A DNA stretch of 64,000 nucleotides, taken from positions 1-64,000 of the forward strand of contig JANTGI010000002.1 in assembly GCA_024762995.1 (NCBI GenBank). The letters run 5' to 3'. The stretch's first letter is position 1, and each line of letters begins with the position of its first letter. Source of the stretch: Saprospiraceae bacterium (GTDB taxonomy: Bacteria; Bacteroidota; Bacteroidia; Chitinophagales; Saprospiraceae). The position numbers and the translations under genes are program-made. Under the pieces are notes generated by a model that saw nothing but the letters and a program-made list of their open reading frames with translations, ran no database searches and had not been told where the DNA came from. Shown here piece after piece: positions 19,746 to 27,739 of the stretch.

Positions 19746-20474
19746 TTAGTCCTGTTGAGAAAAAACCTTTTTTAGTAAGTCCGTGCTTCGGCTCGAAGTA
19801 TTCTTTCTGATATCCAATTCTTTTTTCGCAATGAGTTGGAACATTCCATCTAGGGCTGTTTGGGTGACATATTTGTCTAAATCGGGGTTTGCTTTAGCAG
19901 TAAAGGGGATTTTGTTGTAAGCGGTTACCGCAGAATGCCAATACGTTGTCGCATTTACTTCATCCAGTGCTTGCTTAATGATGGGCAAAAACTCCGCGAC
20001 TAAGGATGCTCTGGTGTGGCTGCTTAAATAATTGGTCGCAGCATCATCTTTGCCCATCAAGATGTCCATGGCATCGCGGAAGCTCATGTTTTTGATGGCT
20101 TTAATGAAGATGGGCTTGGCTTTTTGGGCAGCTAATTCGGCGGCTCGATTCATTTTTTCTTCTAAATCATTTTCGACATTAGACCAACCGGGCACCTTCT
20201 TTAATTTATTGGTAACTTTTTGAGCATCTTCAGGAATTAGGATTTTGTAGGGGCTTTTGTAGTAACCGTCTTTTTCCGAAAGGAAACCCACCGCTTTACT
20301 GACACCTTCGTCTAGCGCTTCCTTGAGTCCCTTGCCTATTTCTTCTTGCGAAAGAGCTGATTTGGGAGTGATTTTGTCCCTTGTTTCCTTTGCCTTTTCC
20401 AGTAGTTTGCCAAATTGGGCCTGACTAGACACAGAGACCGTCAAAAAAAGAATAAAAAACAAATACTTTATCAT
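19746..20474 (-). CDS. DUF4197 family exported protein
   Basis: 242 residues from the ATG at 20474, beginning MIKYLFFILFLTVSVSSQAQ, a clear signal peptide cut after AQA-like residues. The frame could extend 20 residues to 20534, but that would bury the signal peptide and pass through a promoter-like TATATTCG. The mature part is alpha-helical with the DUF4197 pattern: LSQEEIGKGLKEALDEGV, YYKSPYKILIPEDAQKV and SFRDAMDILMGKDDAATNYL. Family members are periplasmic helical proteins of unknown role. Monocistronic. Confidence 0.82.
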   Translation of the reverse strand: MIKYLFFILFLTVSVSSQAQFGKLLEKAKETRDKITPKSALSQEEIGKGLKEALDEGVSKAVGFLSEKDGYYKSPYKILIPEDAQKVTNKLKKVPGWSNVENDLEEKMNRAAELAAQKAKPIFIKAIKNMSFRDAMDILMGKDDAATNYLSSHTRASLVAEFLPIIKQALDEVNATTYWHSAVTAYNKIPFTAKANPDLDKYVTQTALDGMFQLIAKKELDIRKNTSSRSTDLLKKVFSQQD

Positions 20475-20496
20475 GTTTAGATATTTTGGTTGGATA

Positions 20497-20504
20497 CGAA
20501 TATA
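20497..20504 (-). promoter_or_regulatory. -7 element candidate TATATTCG for the DUF4197 gene
   Basis: 7 of 8 matches to TAnnTTTG, 23 bases before the ATG at 20474; supports that start over the longer frame. Confidence 0.4.
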
Positions 20505-20629
20505 CGCGGTGTTCTTGGAAATAGCCAGAGACAAAGAGTGTATTAAGAAATATTTAACTTAAATTTTGATGATATGTCAGCCCAAAATTTAGGCTAGATA
20601 GTTGTCAGGAATGCCCATCTGCATGGGAG

Positions 20630-21460
20630 TTATTTTCCCAAGGGTTCTCCACAGGAGTAACAAAAATAAGCATCATCCCGATGATGATCCGCAGAGCAAT
20701 TAGGGCAAGATTGCGTGTTAGTAGGGTGTTTTGGGTTTTTGAGATTATGTGTGTATTCTGCGGAGACGATGCCCGTCGGTACGGCTATGATTCCATAACC
20801 GAGAATCATGACAATAGAAGCAATTAATTGTCCTGTCCCGGTTTCAGGGGCAATATCGCCATAACCCACCGTCGTCATGGTCACTATAGTCCAATAAACA
20901 CTCTTAGGAATACTGGTAAATCCATGTTCAGGACCTTCTACCCAATACATGACTGTCCCAAGGACAATAGAAAGGCTAATCACGGCCACCAGGAAAACCA
21001 AAATCTTTGCCTTACTTGCTTTGAGAGCGGCGGTCAAATTATGTGACTCACCAATATAAGGTGCCAAATCCAATATCCGGAAAACCCTGACCAGTCGCAG
21101 CGCTCGCAAGACGGAAAGATAGGTGGCTCCCACAAAAAAAATCGCTAAATACTTGGGTATCGTCGCCAAAAAATCTATGACACCCCAAAAGCTGAAAATA
21201 TATTGACTGGGCTTTTTGAGTACTATAATCCTAGCCAAATACTCTGCCGAAAACAATCCGGTAACCACCCATTCAGAGATATTTATCAAGCGGGCATAGC
21301 GGGTGTTTAAGCCTTCTACCGTGCCTAACATCAAGGTGATTACTGAAATAACGATGAGCAATAAGATGACAATATCAAAGGCTTTGCCCGCAGGGGTATC
21401 CGCTTCAAAGATTATTTCATGCGCTTTCCGTTTCCAATCTCTTTTTGGTCGTTCAGACAC
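20630..21460 (-). CDS. Voltage-gated-type potassium channel with C-terminal zinc ribbon
   Basis: Six-TM ion channel. Counting from the longest frame (TTG at 21508), S4 carries regularly spaced arginines (LRALRLVRVFRIL, R135/138/141/144), the pore helix precedes the K+ selectivity filter TVGYGD (213-218), and S6 follows. A GTG at 21460, preceded by aaaaaaggt, gives an N-terminus (SERPKRDWKRKAHEIIFEADTP) of the length usual for bacterial homologues and is preferred. The last 25 residues form a C-x2-C ... C-x2-C zinc ribbon, an uncommon tail for this family that might bind a partner or regulate gating. No neighbour is obviously linked. Confidence 0.85.
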   Translation of the reverse strand: MSERPKRDWKRKAHEIIFEADTPAGKAFDIVILLLIVISVITLMLGTVEGLNTRYARLINISEWVVTGLFSAEYLARIIVLKKPSQYIFSFWGVIDFLATIPKYLAIFFVGATYLSVLRALRLVRVFRILDLAPYIGESHNLTAALKASKAKILVFLVAVISLSIVLGTVMYWVEGPEHGFTSIPKSVYWTIVTMTTVGYGDIAPETGTGQLIASIVMILGYGIIAVPTGIVSAEYTHNLKNPKHPTNTQSCPNCSADHHRDDAYFCYSCGEPLGK

Positions 21461-21595
21461 CTTTTTTGATTTTAGGTCAATATTACGAGAATTGATGGAG
21501 AAAACCAAATCATATGATATTTAAGCCATCAAAAAAGGTGTCTCAAATCATCTAATTGGGTGATGAAAATCAATTCCTTTGGGCTAACTTAAAGG

Positions 21596-21672
21596 GGAAA
21601 TGCCCTTATACTTAGGCATTCCAAATTTTGGGATTTAAGAAGCTTTCTTTCGATGGAAATAAGGCTTCTTAA
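21596..21672 (+). promoter_or_regulatory. Two hairpins in the leader of the ATP-grasp-like gene
   Basis: Hairpin 1: ggaaatgcc ... ggcattcc (about 21595-21622). Hairpin 2: perfect 9-bp arms TTAAGAAGC (21635-21643) and GCTTCTTAA (21664-21672). They lie 30-105 bases before the start codon. They may be a regulatory leader; no known riboswitch consensus was recognised. Confidence 0.4.
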
Positions 21673-21702
21673 TTGTTTAAAAATTTTTAAAACCTACAAA
21701 GA

Positions 21703-22761
21703 ATGAAAAAAAACATTGTGATTTTTGAAGCTGAAGGCGGGTCTGACAAAACGCTAAACGGTCACCGAAAAGACACCATGCCTATCCTAAATGCCATCAA
21801 GGCCAACGGTTGGGATTGCGAAGTCGTGTATTTTCGTGATGAATGGAAAGATGCTGTTTATGACTATGCCAAGGACAAGTTTGATGCTTACATTAGCAGA
21901 ATTAATCCGGGTAATTTACCGAATGGGGAAAAGGTTTACTTTGAAACTCTCGAAAGATTGTCTGACGCTGGTCTAATCGGAATGTCCACTCCCGAAGTGA
22001 TGATTAACTTTGGTGCCAAAGATGCTTTAGTAAAACTATCAAAGACAGATTTAGTACCCGATGATACTTATGCTTATTATGATGTCAAATCATTTAAGGA
22101 GACATTTCCTAGAAGTATTTCTTTTGGAGAACGTGTCTTGAAACAAAATCGGGGAAGTACCGGTTCCGGTATCTGGAGAGTACAAATCGAAAAAAGCATC
22201 GATTACAAGCCAGGTGATACCCTACCACTGGATACAATGTTAAAATGTACGGAAGCCGTCGATAATCACGTAGAATACAGATCTCTAGGTGATTTTATGG
22301 AGTTTTGTGAACAATATATCGTAGGAGACAATGGTATGTTGGTAGATATGCGCTTCATGCCTCGAATCAAAGAAGGCGAAATTAGAATTCTTATGGTCGG
22401 TGATAAGCCCATTTTTGTAGTGCACAAAAAGCCGGCTGAAGGAGCAGATGCTTTTTCTGCCACCTTGTTCTCCGGAGCCAAATATACCTATGATAAGCCG
22501 GAAGAATGGGCCGAGTTGATTCAAATGTTTGATGAATCTCTCCCCACCATTTCCGCTAAATTGGGAGGCTTCGATGTCCCATTAATTTGGACTGCGGACT
22601 TTATGCTGGATTGGAATGAAAACAAAAACGACAAATATGTCTTGGGTGAAATCAATTGCTCTTGCGTCGGTTTTACTAGTCACTTGGATCAAGGCATTCA
22701 GGAGTTGATCGCGGATGAAGTTGTAAAAAGAGTAGAAGAAAATGAATTGGCTCACGCCTAA
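21703..22761 (+). CDS. Cj0069-family ATP-grasp-like protein (DUF6815)
   Basis: 352 residues, cytosolic. The N-terminus (KNIVIFEAEGGSDKTLNGHRKD) and the order of motifs fit the Cj0069 family: VLKQNRGSTGSGIWRV (about 145-160) resembles the ATP-grasp nucleotide loop, GEIRILMVGDKPI (about 225-237) the central strand, and LGEINCSCVGF (about 322-332) the metal-binding end. ATP-grasp enzymes ligate a carboxylate to an amine or thiol; the substrate here is unknown. Single gene with an A-rich start region and a strong terminator. Confidence 0.72.
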   Translation: MKKNIVIFEAEGGSDKTLNGHRKDTMPILNAIKANGWDCEVVYFRDEWKDAVYDYAKDKFDAYISRINPGNLPNGEKVYFETLERLSDAGLIGMSTPEVMINFGAKDALVKLSKTDLVPDDTYAYYDVKSFKETFPRSISFGERVLKQNRGSTGSGIWRVQIEKSIDYKPGDTLPLDTMLKCTEAVDNHVEYRSLGDFMEFCEQYIVGDNGMLVDMRFMPRIKEGEIRILMVGDKPIFVVHKKPAEGADAFSATLFSGAKYTYDKPEEWAELIQMFDESLPTISAKLGGFDVPLIWTADFMLDWNENKNDKYVLGEINCSCVGFTSHLDQGIQELIADEVVKRVEENELAHA

Positions 22762-22834
22762 GTTTTATAGGTTTTGGTCGTCAAACTTTTCGTTTAAAGA
22801 CTGATTTGGCGAACCATTTTATGATGCGAAGCAC

Positions 22835-22870
22835 AAGAAAGACAGGACTATTAGTTCTGTCTTTCTTTTT
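22835..22870 (+). terminator. Strong rho-independent terminator
   Basis: 11-bp perfect stem AAGAAAGACAG / CTGTCTTTCTT, extended inward by gact/agtt pairs, followed by T8. The promoter of the next gene begins immediately (taccttgc at 22874-22881). Confidence 0.85.
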
Positions 22871-22895
22871 TTGTACCTTGCGGAAAAAAAAGTAA

Positions 22896-23672
22896 ATGAA
22901 CTCAATCATTTTTACGAAAGTAGATGGCCTGACCATCCTAAAATTGAATCGCCCCAAAGCTTACAATAGTTTTAATCGGGAGATGGCTCTGACACTTCAA
23001 GATGCATTGCTCCAATGTGCAGAAGACGATGACATCCGAGCCGTCCTTTTGACCGGAGAAGGACGTGCCTTTTCAGCAGGCCAAGATTTGAAGGAAGTTG
23101 TGGACCCTGACGGACCACCGTTGACTACCATTTTGACGGAGCATTACAATCCCTTGGTTCGACAAATAAGAGCACTTCCTAAGCCTATCGTCGCTGCCGT
23201 AAATGGAGTAGCTGCCGGAGCAGGTGCTAATCTGGCATTGGCTTGCGATATTGTCGTGGCCACCAAGTCGGCTTCTTTTATCCAAGCCTTCAGCAAGATT
23301 GGTTTGATTCCGGATAGTGGGGGGACTTTCTTTTTACCCCGATTAATTGGGTTGCAAAAAGCAACGGCTTTGATGATGCTTGGGGACAAGGTCTCTGCAG
23401 AAGAAGCAGCGCAAATGGGTATGATTTACAAAGTGTTTGATGATGATGACTTCGGGGAGTCCGCTTTACGGCTTGCGCAAAAACTATCTCAAATGCCGAC
23501 CAAGGGACTCGCTATGACAAAGTACGCCTTAAATCAATCGTTTACCAATTCTCTGGATGCGCAACTTGATTTAGAAGGAGAATTACAGCCCAAAGCCGGT
23601 GTCACTGAAGACTATAAAGAAGGGGTAGCCGCTTTTCTTGAAAAAAGAAAACCTATTTTTAAAGGTAAATAA
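22896..23672 (+). CDS. paaG: Enoyl-CoA hydratase/isomerase, PaaG-like
   Basis: 258-residue crotonase-fold enzyme. The oxyanion-hole strand FSAGQDLKE (about 60-68) and AAVNGVAAGAGANLALACDIV (about 98-118) are present. IGLIPDSGGTFFLPRLIG (about 132-149) has the aspartate typical of PaaG, which isomerises ring-1,2-epoxyphenylacetyl-CoA to the oxepin, instead of the second catalytic Glu of true hydratases. Length and C-terminus (KEGVAAFLEKRKPIFKGK) agree with PaaG. No other paa genes are adjacent, so a general delta3-delta2 isomerase role remains possible. A CTTGCGGAAAA word (22877-22887) sits between promoter and start. Confidence 0.8.
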   Translation: MNSIIFTKVDGLTILKLNRPKAYNSFNREMALTLQDALLQCAEDDDIRAVLLTGEGRAFSAGQDLKEVVDPDGPPLTTILTEHYNPLVRQIRALPKPIVAAVNGVAAGAGANLALACDIVVATKSASFIQAFSKIGLIPDSGGTFFLPRLIGLQKATALMMLGDKVSAEEAAQMGMIYKVFDDDDFGESALRLAQKLSQMPTKGLAMTKYALNQSFTNSLDAQLDLEGELQPKAGVTEDYKEGVAAFLEKRKPIFKGK

Positions 23673-23724
23673 AGGCTTTTTGAACGCTCCGGTTTGGAAT
23701 AGGTAATTGAGTGATAAAAAAAAG

Positions 23725-23746
23725 GTGCCCCAAGGGCACCTTTTTA
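23725..23746. terminator. Bidirectional terminator
   Basis: GGTGCCC-caa-GGGCACC (23725-23741) flanked by A8 on the left and T5 on the right, between the convergent paaG-like and THX genes; usable from both sides. Confidence 0.85.
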
Positions 23747-23796
23747 GATTATCGGCCAGTCAGCTGATAATGAATCAAACAGGCAATGAAAGAAAA

Positions 23797-23904
23797 TTAT
23801 TTCTTTTCAGTCACAGTCGGTTTATTTTTTTTCTTAGGTCTAGACACTCCATAGCTGCCTTTGATGATTTTTCCTTTTTTGGTTCTTCTATCTCCTTTAC
23901 CCAT
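23797..23904 (-). CDS. 30S ribosomal protein THX (bTHX)
   Basis: 35-residue highly basic peptide MGKGDRRTKKGKIIKGSYGV ... SRPKKK. The MGKGD-x-x-T-x-x-GKI-x-x-GSYG-x-SRP pattern is the THX signature; THX sits in the head of the 30S subunit. A longer frame extends upstream to 23988 or beyond, but family length and the A-rich run directly before this ATG (tacgaaaaaa) fix the start. A 14-base palindrome TGTGGA-aa-TCCACA (23921-23934) lies in its leader. Confidence 0.92.
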   Translation of the reverse strand: MGKGDRRTKKGKIIKGSYGVSRPKKKNKPTVTEKK

Positions 23905-23954
23905 TTTTTTCGTATTTTGATGTGGAAATCCACATGATGAATGAAATTGAAGCG

Positions 23955-23962
23955 CAAATCTA
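23955..23962 (-). promoter_or_regulatory. -7 element TAGATTTG for the THX gene
   Basis: Full match to TAnnTTTG on the minus strand, about 50 bases before the THX start, with the TGTGGAAATCCACA dyad in between. Confidence 0.5.
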
Positions 23963-24083
23963 AGCTTTTTTTGGGAAAAAATCTGCACACCGATAAAACT
24001 GTTTGTAAAACATATTGCACCTTTTTCAAGATTTCGGTCAATTCAAGCTCCATAGGAATGACATCTTTGTAGCCCTTCTTACT

Positions 24084-24114
24084 GCTTGAAAACAGGGAGT
24101 CGTATATAGTTATC
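24084..24114 (+). repeat. Copy of the upstream block before mutY
   Basis: gcttgaaaacagggagtcgt followed by atatagttatc aligns with gcctaaaaacaggagtagct aaacagttac at 18094-18123. It lies 17 bases upstream of the mutY -7 element, where the -33 region would be. Confidence 0.5.
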
Positions 24115-24130
24115 TAAAAATTAAAAACCG

Positions 24131-24138
24131 TACTTTTG
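24131..24138 (+). promoter_or_regulatory. -7 element TACTTTTG for mutY
   Basis: Full match to TAnnTTTG, only 5 bases before the ATG at 24144, implying a leaderless or nearly leaderless mRNA. Confidence 0.55.
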
Positions 24139-24143
24139 CACTC

Positions 24144-25196
24144 ATGGCCAAATCTCCATTTTCCAAAAAATTACTCCGATGGCAGGCAACTTATGACCGC
24201 AAAATGCCATGGAAAGACCGAACGGATGCCTACGCCATTTGGCTTTCTGAGATTATTTTGCAGCAAACACGAGTCGAACAGGGCTTGCCTTATTACTTGC
24301 GATTTTTAGACACTTTTCCGACCGTTCAGGATTTGGCGCAAGCCGATGAAAAGACCGTGATGAAGCTATGGGAAGGATTAGGTTATTATTCTCGAGCGCG
24401 TCATCTACATTTTACGGCCCGATATATAGCGGAAGAGTTGGGCGGGCTATTTCCGGATAACTACAAAGATTTGCTTAAACTGAAAGGGGTGGGCCCTTAT
24501 ACCGCTGCAGCGATTGCATCATTTGCCTATGGGCTGCCCCATGCGGTTGTGGACGGCAATGTCTTTCGGGTATTGGCCCGCTATACGGCTGATTTTACGG
24601 ATATTAGCTCTACAGTCGGTCGGCAGACATTTACTCAATTGGCCAATCAATTATTAGACCCTGCGCAGGCGGGAGCATTTAATCAAGCTTTAATGGATTT
24701 GGGGGCGTTGGTTTGCAAGCCGACCAATCCGACCTGTTCGATTTGTCCGGTTCAAGAAGGGTGTCGGGCGCTTGCGCAAAATATCATTGGAGACCTTCCG
24801 GTAAAAAGCAAAAAAATCAAGCGCCAAACACGTTACTTTTACTTTTTTATTTTCCGTAAGGGCAGGCAGACATGGATTCAAAAAAGAGATCAAAAAGACA
24901 TTTGGCAATCCCTATATGAATTTCCCAAATTGGAATCCAATCGGGCCATCACTCAAAAGGAACTGAAGGCATATTTGTCCACAGTTGCACCCCAATATCT
25001 CCTGCAAAAACCGATGCAAGGTCCATTTACCCAGTTATTGACACATCAGAAAATCATCGGGCATTTTTTTGAAGTAAAAGTCACCAAAGCTCCCCGGATT
25101 GACCGGCTTCTTCCCATTCATGAAGACCGCCTTGCGGAGTACCCGTTCCCTAAAATGATAAAAAAATACCTGGATACTGCATCGGCTATCGGGTAA
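24144..25196 (+). CDS. mutY: A/G-specific adenine DNA glycosylase MutY
   Basis: Removes adenine mispaired with 8-oxoguanine. 350 residues: catalytic glutamate E36 (LSEIILQQTRVEQ), helix-hairpin-helix LKGVGPYTA (113-121) with the GPD-type aspartate D137 (VVDGNVFR), the iron-sulfur cluster cysteines C191-x6-C198-x2-C201-x5-C207, and a C-terminal NUDIX-like 8-oxoG recognition domain (about 230-345). The -7 element is so close that translation starts at or next to the mRNA 5' end. The 3' end overlaps the convergent yaaA by 11 bases. Confidence 0.96.
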   Translation: MAKSPFSKKLLRWQATYDRKMPWKDRTDAYAIWLSEIILQQTRVEQGLPYYLRFLDTFPTVQDLAQADEKTVMKLWEGLGYYSRARHLHFTARYIAEELGGLFPDNYKDLLKLKGVGPYTAAAIASFAYGLPHAVVDGNVFRVLARYTADFTDISSTVGRQTFTQLANQLLDPAQAGAFNQALMDLGALVCKPTNPTCSICPVQEGCRALAQNIIGDLPVKSKKIKRQTRYFYFFIFRKGRQTWIQKRDQKDIWQSLYEFPKLESNRAITQKELKAYLSTVAPQYLLQKPMQGPFTQLLTHQKIIGHFFEVKVTKAPRIDRLLPIHEDRLAEYPFPKMIKKYLDTASAIG

Positions 25197-25947
25197 AAAA
25201 CCAATGGTTTGGGGAGGAAATATTCGGATTAAAAGAATAGTCGTCATCGATAAAACCCTTTAAATCTTCAGGGTTTTGGAGTTGATTTTGGATGATGTAT
25301 CGAGCCATCAAACCTCTTGCTTTTTTTGCGTTGAAGGTGATGAATTTGTATTGCCCGTCCCTTGCTTCCCTAAAATCAATAGTGAGCACAGGGCCATCAT
25401 GTTTTTTGGTGTCAACGGACTTGAAATACTCTTTGGAAGCGAGATTGATGATGGTTTTGCTTTTCGTTTTTTTTAAGTCTTTGTTGAGGAGTGTTGTTAT
25501 TTTATCGCCCCAAAAATCATATAAATTTTTGTATCTGTCAAAAGAAAGCTTAGTACCCATCTCCAACCGGTAAGGCTGAATTAAATCCAATGGTCGCAAC
25601 ACACCATACAAGCCCGATAGAATCCGGAGATGCGCTTGCGCAAAAATTAACGCTTCTTCGCTCAAGGAAGCTAAATCCAAACCCTGATACACCGCCCCGT
25701 TAAAAGCAAAGCCGGCCGGTTCCGCATTCTTTTTGGAATATTTTTCTTCAAAGTTTTGGTATCGCCCGTAGGTCAGGGCTGCCAGCGAATCACTCAACTT
25801 CATTAGTTTTTTTAATTCGGGAAGAGACTTTTGCGCCAGTGTATGTACGATGGTCGCCGTCTCCGCTTTGAATCGAGTTTGGGTCGGTTTTAGGGTGAGC
25901 GGCGGAGTCTCTTGAAGAGTTTTGGCGGGAGAAAGTAAAATGAGCAT
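25186..25947 (-). CDS. yaaA: Peroxide stress protein YaaA (DUF328)
   Basis: 253 residues, starting MLILLSPAKTLQ, the family signature. Further conserved patches: YQGLDLASL, LSGLYGVLRPLDLIQPYRLEMGTKL and ASKEYFKSVD. In E. coli YaaA belongs to the OxyR regulon, lowers free iron during peroxide stress and binds DNA. Here it sits between mutY (oxidative DNA damage) and an oxyR homologue 640 bases away, so the neighbourhood has an oxidative-stress theme although the genes are not one operon. Confidence 0.95.
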   Translation of the reverse strand: MLILLSPAKTLQETPPLTLKPTQTRFKAETATIVHTLAQKSLPELKKLMKLSDSLAALTYGRYQNFEEKYSKKNAEPAGFAFNGAVYQGLDLASLSEEALIFAQAHLRILSGLYGVLRPLDLIQPYRLEMGTKLSFDRYKNLYDFWGDKITTLLNKDLKKTKSKTIINLASKEYFKSVDTKKHDGPVLTIDFREARDGQYKFITFNAKKARGLMARYIIQNQLQNPEDLKGFIDDDYSFNPNISSPNHWFFTR

Positions 25948-26087
25948 AGATTTTTTTGTATCTAACAGACCCGGCGAGATTTGGTTTTTTAATAGGTTTG
26001 CTTTAATCTTATTTGTTCGCTATTTGGGGGTTTTCCAAAGATACTGTGAGTTAGGGCAAGAATCCTTAATTCTGTTAGGATTTAAGA

Positions 26088-26207
26088 ATGACGATATACG
26101 AAATAAGATTTTTGAAATGCTGTCGCAGCGACATGAAAAACAAAGGTTTTGTGGGGTTTTAACTTCTTAACCTGCCTGATGCCTAAAAAGCGAAGCGGTA
26201 GGCAGGC
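26088..26207 (+). repeat. Dispersed repeat (copy 1) ending in a REP-like hairpin
   Basis: About 120 bases matching, in reverse complement, 61368-61485. Both copies can be read as the same short peptide end (KIFE-x-L-x-QRH-x-KQRFCG-x-LTS, stop), so this may be the decayed end of a gene or element. The right end, 26171-26207, is an inverted repeat cctgcct ... aggcagg enclosing aaaagcgaagcggt. Confidence 0.65.
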
Positions 26208-26392
26208 TCCAAAGGTCACGAACAGCCAAAATCTGTGAAAACCTACCTTCCTTCGGGCAGTAGTCAGGTCTGCGGGAAATTTTTAAGACCAAAACTCTTT
26301 CCCTGTAAGTCCAGCTTACCAATCTCTCCGCAAGCCTACCTGATCGGTAGGCAAGCTACGAGCTTAGCAATCTGGCGCCGTCAACTTCTAAA

Positions 26393-26432
26393 CCTACCTG
26401 ACGCCTAAAAAGCGAAGCGGTAGGCAGGCAGG
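26393..26432. repeat. REP-like hairpin unit
   Basis: cctacctgacgcctaaaaag followed by cgaagcggtaggcaggcagg; nearly identical to 26171-26207 and 26473-26511. A shorter relative, CCTAC-ctgatc-GGTAGG, is at about 26334-26351. Confidence 0.6.
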
Positions 26433-26472
26433 CTACTAAACTTCTCAGCTACTAAACTTCTCAACTTCTCAA

Positions 26473-26511
26473 CCTGCCTGACGCCTTAAAGCGAAGCGGT
26501 AGGCAGGCAGG
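26473..26511. repeat. REP-like hairpin unit
   Basis: Third copy of the cctgcctgacgcc ... gcgaagcggtaggcaggcag unit, directly followed by the 8-bp tandem repeat. Confidence 0.6.
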
Positions 26512-26588
26512 CTCCTAAACTCCTAAACTCCTAAACTCCTAAACTCCTAAACTCCTAAACTTCTAAACTCCTAAACTCCTAAACTCCT
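26512..26588. repeat. 8-bp tandem repeat (ctcctaaa)n reaching the oxyR stop codon
   Basis: Nine full units of ctcctaaa starting at 26512, 26520, 26528, 26536, 26544, 26552, 26560 (one variant, cttctaaa), 26568 and 26576, and a partial tenth. The last partial unit supplies the stop codon of the minus-strand oxyR-like gene. Units of 8 bases are prone to slippage. Confidence 0.9.
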
Positions 26589-27522
26589 ATCTCCAACTCA
26601 CCACACTCCCACGAGAACGGTCTAACATCTCCTTGGGGACGGATGATTGAATCTCTTGAGCGAGCAGGCGTATAAGTTGTTCTTTGGCATAGTGACGGGA
26701 ATAGACTAAGCTTACTTCTCGTAGTGGCGTAGATTGGCTAAATTCTTTTATCTGATTGACCTTGGTGATGTCATTAAGTGCTAGTTCGGGTATCAATGTA
26801 AAGCCACCTTCTTGATCGACTAGTTTTCGTAAAGTTTCTATGGAGCCACTTTCATAAACCAAACCAGAGATTTCTTGTGCGTCTGTTTGGTAAGCACATA
26901 AATTGACCACCTGCGAGCGAAAACAATGTCCCTCGGTCAATAACCAGATATCGGGAGAAGCAATTTCCACCGTCGTAATCTTTTCTTTTTGGACGAAGGG
27001 ATGCTCTGGATGTGCATAAATGAGCATTTTTTCATAAAATAAGGGTTGCTCCACGATACCGGCTTCTTCCAAAGGAGTCACCAAAATCCCTACATCCACC
27101 AAATCTTTTTCTAAATGGTCGATGATTTCCTCGGTCAATAACTCTATGACTTTTATCTGAAGCTTCGGAAACTTCTTGCTAAAATTGCCTATAAATAAGG
27201 GCAGCAAATAGGGCGCTAACGTCGGGATAATCGCCACCGTCAAAACACCGCTGACTATGGACTTCTCCTCCTGAATGATCGCTTCAATACGGTTGTATTC
27301 TGCCAGGACCAGCCGAGCCTGCGCAATAATCTTTTTACCGATTTCTGTGGGAATTACCGGCTGTTTGCTTCTGTCAAAAATAACAACATCCAGCTCTTCT
27401 TCCAATTTTTTGATTTGCATACTTAGCGTGGGTTGAGTGACAAAGCTTTTGGCGGAAGCAGTCACAAAATGACGGTAAGTATCTAAAGCAACAATATAGG
27501 AGAGCTGTGCGAGTGAAGCCAT
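26587..27522 (-). CDS. oxyR: LysR-family peroxide sensor OxyR
   Basis: 311-residue LysR-type regulator: N-terminal winged helix-turn-helix (about 1-62; FVTQPTLSMQIKKLEEEL is the recognition region) and a periplasmic-binding-like effector domain. The two redox cysteines of OxyR are conserved: C200 in EGHCFR and C209 in NLCAY, 9 residues apart as C199/C208 of E. coli. Oxidation to a disulfide should activate peroxide-defence genes; yaaA next door is a plausible target. Divergent from pheT. The C-terminus (RSRGSVVSWR, stop) ends inside an 8-bp tandem repeat, so slippage could alter the tail. Confidence 0.9.
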   Translation of the reverse strand: MASLAQLSYIVALDTYRHFVTASAKSFVTQPTLSMQIKKLEEELDVVIFDRSKQPVIPTEIGKKIIAQARLVLAEYNRIEAIIQEEKSIVSGVLTVAIIPTLAPYLLPLFIGNFSKKFPKLQIKVIELLTEEIIDHLEKDLVDVGILVTPLEEAGIVEQPLFYEKMLIYAHPEHPFVQKEKITTVEIASPDIWLLTEGHCFRSQVVNLCAYQTDAQEISGLVYESGSIETLRKLVDQEGGFTLIPELALNDITKVNQIKEFSQSTPLREVSLVYSRHYAKEQLIRLLAQEIQSSVPKEMLDRSRGSVVSWR

Positions 27523-27573
27523 TTTTTAGAATTTAACTATCAAACGGATGGAAAGTCATTTGGTTTTTTAGAG

Positions 27574-27581
27574 CAAATATA
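27574..27581 (-). promoter_or_regulatory. -7 element TATATTTG for oxyR
   Basis: Full match to TAnnTTTG on the minus strand, about 50 bases before the oxyR start. Confidence 0.5.
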
Positions 27582-27688
27582 TACAAACACCTAAATAGTG
27601 GCAGCCGGATAAGTTATCCTGCGGCAAGTACTAACGTTCAATTGTGTCGGCAAAGGGAGAAAACTTGGTGACTTTGCTAGAAAAAACG

Positions 27689-27696
27689 TACTTTTG
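27689..27696 (+). promoter_or_regulatory. -7 element TACTTTTG for pheT
   Basis: Full match to TAnnTTTG with an upstream TTG at 27665-27667 (21-base spacing). It lies inside the longest frame (27644), showing that the start is the ATG at 27740. Confidence 0.55.
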
Positions 27697-27739
27697 CGGT
27701 CTCAAATTGCTGACGTTGGTTCAGCTTAAATATCTGGAT

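Noticed and set aside
26171-26511. Regular recurrence of the cctgcct unit suggested a CRISPR array
   Set aside because: Only three irregularly spaced units, each an inverted repeat with similar, not unique, spacers; no cas genes.
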